A stretch of DNA of 38,084 nt. It comes from a virus. Position 1 is the first letter of the stretch; each line of letters begins with the position of its first letter. The notes under the pieces were generated by a model. The model was given only the letters and a program-made list of their open reading frames with translations, ran no database searches and was not told where the DNA came from. The stretch lies in the IMG/VR virus record IMGVR_UViG_3300008050_000115, positions 1 to 38,084 of that record; one strand, 5' to 3'. The position numbers and the translations under genes were made by a program. This document shows, one piece after another, positions 1-6,806 of this stretch.

Positions 1-1
1 A

Positions 2-1054
2 ATACAACAGGAAGAAGCCTCACTAAATATTACCGAGGCAGCCAACGCTATTGACGGAGCCATCGAAGGCAGATTACCCGCCGAAGAGGAAGAAGAGACA
101 GTTTCCTCCAGCGTTTTTATTCCGGGGAGAATCGACGTTGACGAACCGGTTATGCCCGAAGAGGAGCCCGAACCTGTTCCTTTTTTATACACCGAGCAAG
201 TTGGTCTATCGTGGTATGCTATCAATGGTCTTGCTCTCTCTCGCGACGGTATGACGGGGATGCTGGGTATGTCTGGCGGAAACTCCTGTGAGTATGATCC
301 GGACGTTGCTTCCCTCGCTGGTGCCGACTTTACAAATCAATCTTGCCCAGATATTCCAGAAGGATACGATTCCGAGGACCGCGTTATGTTCCTTTGTGAT
401 GACGATATCGGCTTCTGGTCCCCGACTTGGGGCGCGCAACACTACATCGTCCCTGGTCTTGTCGCGGCACAGGTTGTTGCTGAAGGCTTCGTGACCCTTG
501 AAAACGCCGAGGTATGCCAGGTTTCACGCCGGGATCACGACGGCGCCGTTGTTTCCGTCGAGGTGCCGACAGCTCTTTGCGACGTTCCCTCGATGATGGA
601 TGTGGATGAAGCTGGTGATATGGTGTACCTCGTCAATGGGGACGTTTATGCCGTGACCGATACATCCTACCGTCTCCTCGCCTCCGACGCGGGCGACATG
701 ATTGCCTTTGACGAGGTACACAAGGTCGCTGTGGTCGCTTGGGAAGGTGAGACGACTCTCCACGCGCTCGACAACTCCGGAACGCTCCTGTGGCGTGCAA
801 AGGCCGGCGGATCCATTTATGACTTGGAATCCCTCGGTGATCGAGGCGCGGTGGTTGCTCTCGTTTATGAAGATCTCTCACTCCCCGGTTCCTTCGTCGC
901 TTTTGATGGAGCACAGGGTGAGGTATGGGGTGACTCCATCGCGTGGGATGGACTGCTTGACTTCTCAATTGCCCGCGATGCAACCAAGATGATTGTTTCG
1001 GCAAACGGGGCTGTTTATACTTACGACGTTATTATCGAGGAAACAGAAGAATGA
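2..1054 (+). CDS. Beta-propeller-like (PQQ/WD-type) phage protein, 5' end outside window
   Basis: The reading frame is open from the first bases of the window with no in-frame stop, so the gene starts upstream; the ATG at 152 is probably internal. The part seen is about 350 residues. It opens with a Glu/Pro-rich acidic linker (EEEEE, then PEEEPEPVPF). It continues with short repeated beta-strand units such as GDMVYLVNGDVYAV, TTLHALDNSGTLLWRAKAGG and GSFVAFDGAQGEVWG, the pattern of quinoprotein/PQQ-like propeller blades. Several cysteines (NSCEYD, QSCPDI, FLCDDD) suggest an extracellular or virion-exposed protein. Its stop overlaps the start of the next gene (ATGA). No catalytic motif is visible. 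A structural or adsorption role is inferred only from its place next to tail genes. Confidence 0.6.
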   Translation: MQQEEASLNITEAANAIDGAIEGRLPAEEEEETVSSSVFIPGRIDVDEPVMPEEEPEPVPFLYTEQVGLSWYAINGLALSRDGMTGMLGMSGGNSCEYDPDVASLAGADFTNQSCPDIPEGYDSEDRVMFLCDDDIGFWSPTWGAQHYIVPGLVAAQVVAEGFVTLENAEVCQVSRRDHDGAVVSVEVPTALCDVPSMMDVDEAGDMVYLVNGDVYAVTDTSYRLLASDAGDMIAFDEVHKVAVVAWEGETTLHALDNSGTLLWRAKAGGSIYDLESLGDRGAVVALVYEDLSLPGSFVAFDGAQGEVWGDSIAWDGLLDFSIARDATKMIVSANGAVYTYDVIIEETEE

Positions 1055-1413
1055 GAGTAACGAAGAAACAGCTTAGAAGAATCGTCAAGGAAGAGAAGCA
1101 GAAGCTTCGGGCGTTGCAGGAGCGTAGACGTAGCCCTTTTGAAAGAATAGAAACCGGTTCTGCTGTCATCGAGTTCGCCCAGGCATATTGCGGCTTAGGA
1201 GGTGCCGTACAAGGTCAAGTGGACGCGATAATCGCTGTTTACTATAACGGGGGTGGACCAGAAAGCGAAGCGTTTCAGGACACCGTTTACGAACAGAACC
1301 CCAGCGCTATCAACCTTGCCCTCCAGAGGTTACCGCGATATGGTAGCGAAGAAACCGAAGAGATCATCGCTACTCTTAAGATCGCACAGTCGTTGTTCGC
1401 AGAGGGCGGTTGA
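1051..1413 (+). CDS. Small protein with basic N-terminal tag (MRVTKKQLRRIVKEE)
   Basis: A 120-residue protein whose ATG overlaps the preceding stop in ATGA, so it is translationally coupled. Residues 1-15 form a basic amphipathic helix that recurs at the start of the proteins at 1421 and 15792 but not in the rest of those proteins. Residues 25-120 are a mixed, mostly helical domain with a Gly-rich turn (YYNGGGPES) and one cysteine pocket (YCGLGG). I do not recognise the domain. No signal peptide or membrane segment is present. The neighbours are virion genes, so a minor virion or scaffold-associated protein is possible, but that is inference from the tag and position. Confidence 0.7.
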   Translation: MRVTKKQLRRIVKEEKQKLRALQERRRSPFERIETGSAVIEFAQAYCGLGGAVQGQVDAIIAVYYNGGGPESEAFQDTVYEQNPSAINLALQRLPRYGSEETEEIIATLKIAQSLFAEGG

Positions 1414-1420
1414 TTTTTCA

Positions 1421-1717
1421 ATGAGAATTACCAAGCGCCAACTCAAAAGAATCATACGCGAGGAACGAGCTCGTCTTTTCGAAGCTGAAGCCGAAGCCGA
1501 GGTTGAGGGCGAAGATGAAGACGCGGCCGCGTCGAAAGCCGAGTTGAAACAGTTACTTCTACAACTATCCAAGAAAACGCAGGAGCTTAAGCTTTCCAAG
1601 AAGGAAGTCATTCTCATTGGGAAGACCCTGAAAGGTTTGATCGCCGCGGCAGACGCAAGGGATATCGCAAGTAAGGCGCAGCCCTTCCTTACGGCGTTGA
1701 GTAAGCTTATCGGATAA
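1421..1717 (+). CDS. Small acidic helical protein with basic N-terminal tag (MRITKRQLKRIIREE)
   Basis: A 98-residue protein. The start at 1421 is chosen over an upstream ATG at 1253 because the longer frame would run through the preceding gene and because the N-terminus then matches the tag of the neighbour at 1051 (M-R-I/V-T-K-x-Q-L-x-R-I-x-x-E-E). The tag is followed by a low-complexity acidic stretch (about residues 22-37, alternating Glu and Ala then Asp/Glu). A Lys/Leu-rich helical region (about 42-98) could form a coiled coil. The function is not recognised. It is the last gene before a clear terminator, so it probably ends a transcription unit. Confidence 0.7.
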   Translation: MRITKRQLKRIIREERARLFEAEAEAEVEGEDEDAAASKAELKQLLLQLSKKTQELKLSKKEVILIGKTLKGLIAAADARDIASKAQPFLTALSKLIG

Positions 1718-1737
1718 CACGTTTTTTAGCTTGACCT

Positions 1738-1763
1738 AAGTCTGCCCCACGCAGGCTTTTTTT
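1738..1763 (+). terminator. Rho-independent terminator
   Basis: An 8-bp stem, AAGTCTGC paired with GCAGGCTT (one G-T wobble), closes a CCCAC loop and runs straight into seven T residues. It lies 20 bases after the stop of the gene at 1421 and just before a promoter-like sequence, so it separates two transcription units. Confidence 0.8.
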
Positions 1764-1773
1764 ATGTGTGATA

Positions 1774-1800
1774 TTTACAAACGGGCCAGGGTGTTATGAT
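1774..1800 (+). promoter_or_regulatory. Possible sigma70-type promoter for the baseplate/tail operon
   Basis: TTTACA (1774-1779, 5 of 6 to the -35 consensus) and TATGAT (1795-1800, 5 of 6 to the -10 consensus) are separated by 15 bases, shorter than the optimal 17. The position directly after a terminator and before a strong ribosome site (AGGAAGAGGTG, 1802-1812) supports it. A phage-specific late promoter is the alternative. Confidence 0.35.
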
Positions 1801-1818
1801 TAGGAAGAGGTGTTATAA

Positions 1819-2658
1819 ATGGCAAAAGACAAAAGGGCGAGTAACGAGGTCTTCGGACAACGTTCCAAAATTCCAACTTCGAACGTGATGAAGGACGATT
1901 TCGGTTTCGAGGTTCCCGTTGAGTTGGTGCCGCTCCCATCAGGTGGCGTCGTGTACCCCGAGGATAGTCCGTTATACGGTAGGGACGCGGTCGAAGTACA
2001 GGCAATGACAGCTCGCGAAGAGGATATCCTAACCTCTAAGGCGCTCATCAAAAAGGGCACTGTGATTACGCACCTAATTAAATCGTGTCTCATAGATAAG
2101 TCCACAGACGTCAGAAACATGATTTCGGGCGATCGTAACGCATTGATGATTGCCTTACGTGTCACCGGTTACGGCCAGGAGTATAAGGTTGACGTCGAAT
2201 GTCCTGCGTGTAGTGAACGAGCAAGCCACGCCTTCGACCTCGCCGAGCTTCCCGTGAAGACGTTGGACATTGAGCCAGTTCAGGTAGGAACGAACGTATT
2301 TAGCTTCAAATTTCCCGTTACCAAGAAAACGGTGGAGTTTCGATTTTTAACGGGGAAGGACGAAGAGGAGATCATGATTCTTACCGCCCGTAAGAAGAAA
2401 TCCGGACTGGGCGATAACCTCGTCACCACTCGCTTGACGTACTCGATTGTGTCGATCGACGGGATTACCGATAGGTCGAAGATCGCCGGTTTCATTCGAA
2501 ATATGCCAGCGCGTGATAGCCTCTCCTTGCGTCGCTACATCGATAAGCACGAGCCGGGCATCGATATGAAGGCCTGGATGACCTGTGATAGCTGCCTGGC
2601 AGATTCGGAGGTAAGGTTACCCCTTGGTGCGGGGTTTTTTTGGCCTGACGCCGAGTGA
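1819..2658 (+). CDS. T4 gp26-like baseplate protein / tail assembly protein with two CxxC knuckles
   Basis: A 279-residue protein preceded by AGAGGTG seven bases before the ATG. The N-terminal part has the signature of the T4 baseplate (gp26) family: a Leu-Pro-Ser-Gly-Gly turn (about residues 39-43), then a region with T-A-R-E-E-D-I-L-T-S (64-73) and K-K-G-T (78-81). Two CxxC pairs, C128/C131 and C256/C259, look like halves of a zinc knuckle. In T4 gp26 helps assemble the baseplate hub. Position supports a tail assembly role: the tape-measure gene follows after two small genes, where lambda-like phages carry their tail chaperones. The 3' end overlaps another frame across a G4T7 run. Confidence 0.7.
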   Translation: MAKDKRASNEVFGQRSKIPTSNVMKDDFGFEVPVELVPLPSGGVVYPEDSPLYGRDAVEVQAMTAREEDILTSKALIKKGTVITHLIKSCLIDKSTDVRNMISGDRNALMIALRVTGYGQEYKVDVECPACSERASHAFDLAELPVKTLDIEPVQVGTNVFSFKFPVTKKTVEFRFLTGKDEEEIMILTARKKKSGLGDNLVTTRLTYSIVSIDGITDRSKIAGFIRNMPARDSLSLRRYIDKHEPGIDMKAWMTCDSCLADSEVRLPLGAGFFWPDAE

Positions 2659-2905
2659 TAAGGAAATATATCTAGAACAGATCTTTTTGCTCATGTACTA
2701 CTTAGGCTTCTCGTATAACGAAGGTTATAGCCTACCTATTTGGCAGCGAATCTGGTTTATCAATCGAATCAACACGGAAATCAAACGAGCTAACGAATCG
2801 AACGCACCAGCGTCGAGGGCCGCTCACGATAACTCTCCCGAGGCCCGGGCGATGATGAACAAGCAACGTGCAAATGTTCCTGCGAGGCTCCGGAGATTTA
2901 CCTGA
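2624..2905 (+). CDS. Small tail/baseplate assembly protein overlapping the gp26-like gene
   Basis: About 93 residues, open from 2615 in the +1 frame relative to the gene before it and overlapping its last 35 bases. Start candidates are TTG 2624 or GTG 2627, both downstream of a good ribosome site, GGAGGT (2607-2612), lying inside the upstream gene. Alternatively the frame is entered by slippage on the T7 run at 2635-2641. The protein has an aromatic helical core (YLEQIFLLMYYLGFSYNEGYSLP) then WQRIWFINRINTEI, resembling small proteins that follow gp26 in T4-like phages, at the position of T4 gp51. The basic tail ends in ARLRRFT. The mode of initiation is unsettled. Confidence 0.6.
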   Translation: MVRGFFGLTPSDKEIYLEQIFLLMYYLGFSYNEGYSLPIWQRIWFINRINTEIKRANESNAPASRAAHDNSPEARAMMNKQRANVPARLRRFT

Positions 2906-3129
2906 TGGATAAGAAGCTCAGAAACGATATCGCGATGTTTCTTTTGGGCGCAGGTTCCATCCCGCAGGGCGTTCCTGGTCACACCCGTGCCGCAGCCATG
3001 GCAACGCACAGATTGAAGACTGCGCTCGATAACCCACAATCGCATCGTGATCTCGCGGACAGGGTGAGGGATAGACAAACCGCCGCCGACGTGTACACAA
3101 CGAAAACTAAAGCGCGGTGGCCATTTTGA
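2905..3129 (+). CDS. Small unknown protein upstream of tape measure
   Basis: A 74-residue basic protein, its ATG sharing one base with the preceding TGA (TGATG), so probably coupled. It begins MDKKLRNDIAMFLLGAGSIPQG and is otherwise rich in Arg, Ala and Asp (DLADRVRDRQTAADVYTTKT). There is no membrane segment or known motif. Its place between the assembly genes and the tape-measure gene suggests a tail assembly role, but this is inference only. Confidence 0.6.
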   Translation: MDKKLRNDIAMFLLGAGSIPQGVPGHTRAAAMATHRLKTALDNPQSHRDLADRVRDRQTAADVYTTKTKARWPF

Positions 3130-3151
3130 GTACCGCGCGAAGGTAATAGTT

Positions 3152-3181
3152 ATGGCTTGGAGTACTACTACACGTGGCTGA
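3152..3181 (+). CDS. Nine-codon leader peptide overlapping the tape-measure start
   Basis: ATG at 3152 has a normal ribosome site (AAGGT, 3140-3144, seven bases upstream) and encodes MAWSTTTRG, ending at TGA 3179-3181, five bases past the GTG used by the tape-measure frame. The GTG itself has no ribosome site of its own. Two readings are possible: a coupling leader whose terminating ribosome restarts at the GTG, or a frameshift (biological or a base error) joining MAWSTTTRG to the tape measure. Confidence 0.35.
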   Translation: MAWSTTTRG

Positions 3182-6100
3182 CGATCTAGGCGCACAACTC
3201 GAATTACAGAATCAGATTAACGCCGCCATTTCCGCGCGCGCCGGTCTGCTACGTAAGCAGTCTGCGTTCCTAGAAGGTCAGGTCTTGATCGCTCGAGAAC
3301 TTTGCAACGCTATGAAGTGCGAAAACCTCGACGGAATGGAAGATCGTCTAGGCGAGATCAGGTCTTCCATGGAGCAGGCGGCCAACGAAGCGGAGCGTCT
3401 TCCAAGTACCTTCAGCGAGAGCACCAAGGCAGCAGGAGGAACAGCGGGCGCCCTCGCCAAGACGACCGTAGCCGCTGGCGCGCTCAGCGGTATGATGAAC
3501 GGCGTCAAAAAATCGTTCCTCGCGGTAAAGGCTGTGGGTGTCGGTATCTTCGACGCGTTCAAGGCCGGTTTCAACGTCGTGTCGGCAGTCACCGGTCTGT
3601 TCGGAAAGTTCACCGGTGCCATCATCGCTGCTTCCTCTGAGGCGGCGCAGCGGGGTCGCATCGTCGCCGAGGCCTACGAAGACCTGAGGGAAACATTCGG
3701 TGACCTTGCAACAGGCGTAGGTAAGGAGGCCGTCGACGCCGTGGGTCAGTTCGACGCCGCGGCAGCCAAAGCCGGCGTCAACGCGGGTCAATTCTTTGGA
3801 CCGTTCGCCGAGGGTCAGGCAGCCAAGATCAAGGCGATCGGCGAAGCTATCTCGAACCTTGGCGATCTCGCAGTCGGACCATTAGCCGGTCAGGTCGCTG
3901 GTGCAGCCTTCGAGATGACCATGCTTCAGAAGGGTGCAGGTCTCAGCGCCGAAGCAATGCAATCCCTCGGTAACAGATCTCTCAATGCCGGTCAAACGTT
4001 GCAAGGTACAATGGAGTCCGCCGCCACGAGTATAGCGACCGTTGCGAAAGCCATGGGTGTTTCCACGAAGAGCCTGGGTAAGAACTTCGACGCCATCGCG
4101 AAAGACGTGGTGAGTTTCGGGCACCTGTCCGTGAAGGAGATGACCACACTATCGGCCGTCATGACGAAGACTGGTATCTCGATGGGGACAGTTCAAAAGA
4201 TCGGCGCGCAGTTTGACGATTTCGAGAAGGGAGCCGAGAGCGTCGCGAAACTGACACAGGCTTTCGGCATGCAACTTGACTCCGTCGCGTTGTTGAACGC
4301 TTCCGACGACGAGCGACTTTCGATGATGAAATCCTCGTTCGCGGCGACCGGTAAGTCGATCGATCAGCTCAGTCGACAGGAGCGTGCGTACCTTGCCAAC
4401 GCGGCCGGTATCGAAGCGAACGATCTGGAACGCGTGTTCGGAGATCAGGCGGCAGGAATCGAGGAAACCAAAACGGCAGCGGAGAAGGCGCAGGACGCCC
4501 AAATATCTTCCGCCGAAGCCATGCAAGAGATGGGGAAGAGTATCAAAAAAGTCTTCGCGCCCATCGAGAAATTCCTGGGTTTCTTCGACGCGTTTATGAA
4601 GGGGTTCAAGAAGGGGTTCCTCGAAGGCAACGAAGGTCTTCAGAAAGTCTACGATGCGCTTTACGACGTTTTTGATATTGGTTACGACCTTGGAAAGTGG
4701 GTTTCGGGTTTCATTGATTCGCTGGGGGGTCTTGATAAGGCATTCGACCTGAAAGGCATCATAAACATGTTCAAGCTCTTCGGCGAAACGATCAAAGACG
4801 TTCTTGACCCAAGTCGCGCGGGTGGTAACGCGCAGAAGTTTATGGATGGTCTCACCGACATGATCGTCAATGGCGTCGAGAAGATTGGGAAGGTTTTCGA
4901 AACCATCGGTGAATTTCTCGGTCGACCAGAGGTTCAGGAAAAAATAAAGTCCGGTGCCATGATGATCTTCGAGTCGATCAAGAAGGTGATCACGAACCCC
5001 GTCGTAACGAAGACGTTGATCGGTGGTGGCATCATGATGCTTGTCGCGACGATAGGACAGATTCTGTTTACAACCATTACGGCGACGCTTCCTGGATTAT
5101 TGTTACAAGGTCTCCAGTTCGTGTTTGGAAAGGGCGTCAAGAAGGGTCTGGGTAAGGTCGTCGGTAAGCTATTTAAGAATCTCGCGCCTAAGTTTATGGG
5201 TGGTCCTATCACGTTGGTGGCAGCTCTCGTCGCAGGGTTCGGTCTAGCCGTGTCGGGCGCGGATGAAAAAGTCGGTGCAGCCCTCGACGAAGAGTTCGGC
5301 GATATGTCGGGGATAACGAAGCTCGCAGCGGGATTCATCAACGCATTGACGTTGGGGCTATTGCCGGACGACATGCTTCTGACGGTATCGAGGTTTTTTG
5401 GTAACCTTCAAAAAAGGGTTCTTGATGGTTTGGAGAGTTTGGGTCTAGGCGGATTCGCGGATTACATAAAAAGCTACTATGGCGGGCTTTTCAAGGTGTT
5501 CGATAGCATAGGCGATCTCCTGAAGAATATCTTCTCCCCAGGTAAAACGAGCGAGACCGCGGCTGCGGGTAGTCAGTTTGTAACGGGTCTTTTCGAGATG
5601 CTCGTGGCACAACTTAAGCTTTTACCGACGGTTCTTTTCGAATATCTACCCAAGGCACTCATTTGGGTGTGGACCGAATCATTTCTTCTGCTTTGGAATT
5701 ACGGGTTACCGGCGTTAATCAACGCGATTTCGTTTCTCGCCGGCTTCTTGTGGACCGCCCTCACAAACCTCGGCGCGTTTGTTTTTGGAGCGTGGAAGGC
5801 CGCGTTAATAGACCCGATGATTCTTTTGTTTACAGATCCTAAACAGCTTTTGGCGAACATCATTGGTGGGCTTACGAATGTCTACAACGCGGTCGTTAAC
5901 AAGGTAACCGGCATGTTCGGGTGGATCGGTAAGAAGATCAAGGATTTCGTTAGCAGAATCAAGAACCCGTTTGCCGCGGCTAACGAAGAGGTGACAACTT
6001 CCGCTAGCACGCCCGATCTTTCGACTGCCACCCAACAGGTCGCCGACGCTGCGCAGTTCGCCGATACCCTACAAGTGGCCGAGGATGCGTTGGGGGCTGA

Positions 6101-6554
6101 GGGCGGTGCATTGGAGACCGTGACTCAACTGGCGACGACCACGGCACAGATTACGGAAGCTGTAGGCCAGATCGATCCCTCGGCTGCACAAGCCCAGATC
6201 GCCAACATGACGACACTGACGGCAGACATCACCGAAGCCCACGCCGCGTTGGGAACGGGTCCCACCGGTGCGTTGGGAGTCGCCAAGGCCCTAGTCGCGA
6301 ACTACAATCTCGTTACGGACGAATTACGAAAACTCGGTGAGGGTGGTGTTGACCTGGACGCGACGATCGACAAGATCGAACGCGGGGTTACGACGAAGCG
6401 CACGGGTATACGGATCGATCGTCAACAGATCCAACTCAACGTAAACCTCCAAGTCAATCTCGAGGCCGAGAAGTTAGCGAAGGCGCTGGCCGATAAGACG
6501 ATCGTCGACGAGCAGTTCGTTTTATCACCCGCTAACCCGGCGCCCGGATCGTAA
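3174..6554 (+). CDS. Tail tape-measure protein
   Basis: 1126 residues from GTG 3174. It is the longest tail gene after the baseplate assembly genes, Ala/Gly-rich and helical in its N-terminal half with glutamine-rich coiled segments (QNQINAAISARAGLLRKQ). It has several hydrophobic stretches typical of tape measures: about residues 115-155, 609-651 (VVTKTLIGGGIMMLVATI onward), 680-697 and 832-876 (WVWTESFLLLWNYGLP onward). The C-terminal 150 residues are again Ala/Thr/Gln-rich coiled coil. Such proteins set tail length, occupy the tube lumen and pass into the cell envelope on ejection. T4 gp29 is the positional counterpart. At roughly 1.5 angstrom per residue the tail would be about 170 nm. 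No peptidase or lysozyme motif was noticed. Confidence 0.85.
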   Translation: MADDLGAQLELQNQINAAISARAGLLRKQSAFLEGQVLIARELCNAMKCENLDGMEDRLGEIRSSMEQAANEAERLPSTFSESTKAAGGTAGALAKTTVAAGALSGMMNGVKKSFLAVKAVGVGIFDAFKAGFNVVSAVTGLFGKFTGAIIAASSEAAQRGRIVAEAYEDLRETFGDLATGVGKEAVDAVGQFDAAAAKAGVNAGQFFGPFAEGQAAKIKAIGEAISNLGDLAVGPLAGQVAGAAFEMTMLQKGAGLSAEAMQSLGNRSLNAGQTLQGTMESAATSIATVAKAMGVSTKSLGKNFDAIAKDVVSFGHLSVKEMTTLSAVMTKTGISMGTVQKIGAQFDDFEKGAESVAKLTQAFGMQLDSVALLNASDDERLSMMKSSFAATGKSIDQLSRQERAYLANAAGIEANDLERVFGDQAAGIEETKTAAEKAQDAQISSAEAMQEMGKSIKKVFAPIEKFLGFFDAFMKGFKKGFLEGNEGLQKVYDALYDVFDIGYDLGKWVSGFIDSLGGLDKAFDLKGIINMFKLFGETIKDVLDPSRAGGNAQKFMDGLTDMIVNGVEKIGKVFETIGEFLGRPEVQEKIKSGAMMIFESIKKVITNPVVTKTLIGGGIMMLVATIGQILFTTITATLPGLLLQGLQFVFGKGVKKGLGKVVGKLFKNLAPKFMGGPITLVAALVAGFGLAVSGADEKVGAALDEEFGDMSGITKLAAGFINALTLGLLPDDMLLTVSRFFGNLQKRVLDGLESLGLGGFADYIKSYYGGLFKVFDSIGDLLKNIFSPGKTSETAAAGSQFVTGLFEMLVAQLKLLPTVLFEYLPKALIWVWTESFLLLWNYGLPALINAISFLAGFLWTALTNLGAFVFGAWKAALIDPMILLFTDPKQLLANIIGGLTNVYNAVVNKVTGMFGWIGKKIKDFVSRIKNPFAAANEEVTTSASTPDLSTATQQVADAAQFADTLQVAEDALGAEGGALETVTQLATTTAQITEAVGQIDPSAAQAQIANMTTLTADITEAHAALGTGPTGALGVAKALVANYNLVTDELRKLGEGGVDLDATIDKIERGVTTKRTGIRIDRQQIQLNVNLQVNLEAEKLAKALADKTIVDEQFVLSPANPAPGS

Positions 6555-6563
6555 GGACTAGTT

Positions 6564-6806
6564 ATGAACATGCAAACCGTTTACGAATATATGATGGAGC
6601 AGGGGTTACTTAACGCCGCGCTGGACGCTTGCGAAAACGACGAGCAACGTGACGCGGCGAAGAAGCACGCTCAGTCCGTATGCGAAAGACTAGATCCATT
6701 CATCAATTCGCTAAGGGAACAATGCAAGACCGAGGAGGATCGAGAGGCGCTATTGAAAGCGGTGATGTCGGCCGGAGGACACAAGAATGCCAACGCCCCC
6801 ACCTAG
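6564..6806 (+). CDS. Small unknown helical protein
   Basis: 80 residues, starting at ATG 6564 or possibly the ATG two codons later, after AAGGA at 6553-6557. It is charged and helical, with MNMQTVYEYMMEQGLL, then ENDEQRDAAKKHAQ and KTEEDREALLKAVMSAGG. No motif is recognised. Its last 20 bases overlap the next gene. Located between tape measure and the large baseplate protein; a small assembly factor is possible. Confidence 0.6.
   Translation: MNMQTVYEYMMEQGLLNAALDACENDEQRDAAKKHAQSVCERLDPFINSLREQCKTEEDREALLKAVMSAGGHKNANAPT

Noticed and set aside
633-1004. A 123-codon Arg/His-rich minus-strand frame.
   Set aside because: The composition is that of an antisense shadow of the propeller-like gene; no ribosome site or domain.
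1814-1821. TATAAATG, close to the T4 late promoter TATAAATA.
   Set aside because: It overlaps the start codon of the gp26-like gene itself, so it could not drive that gene; a -10/-35 pair lies upstream instead.
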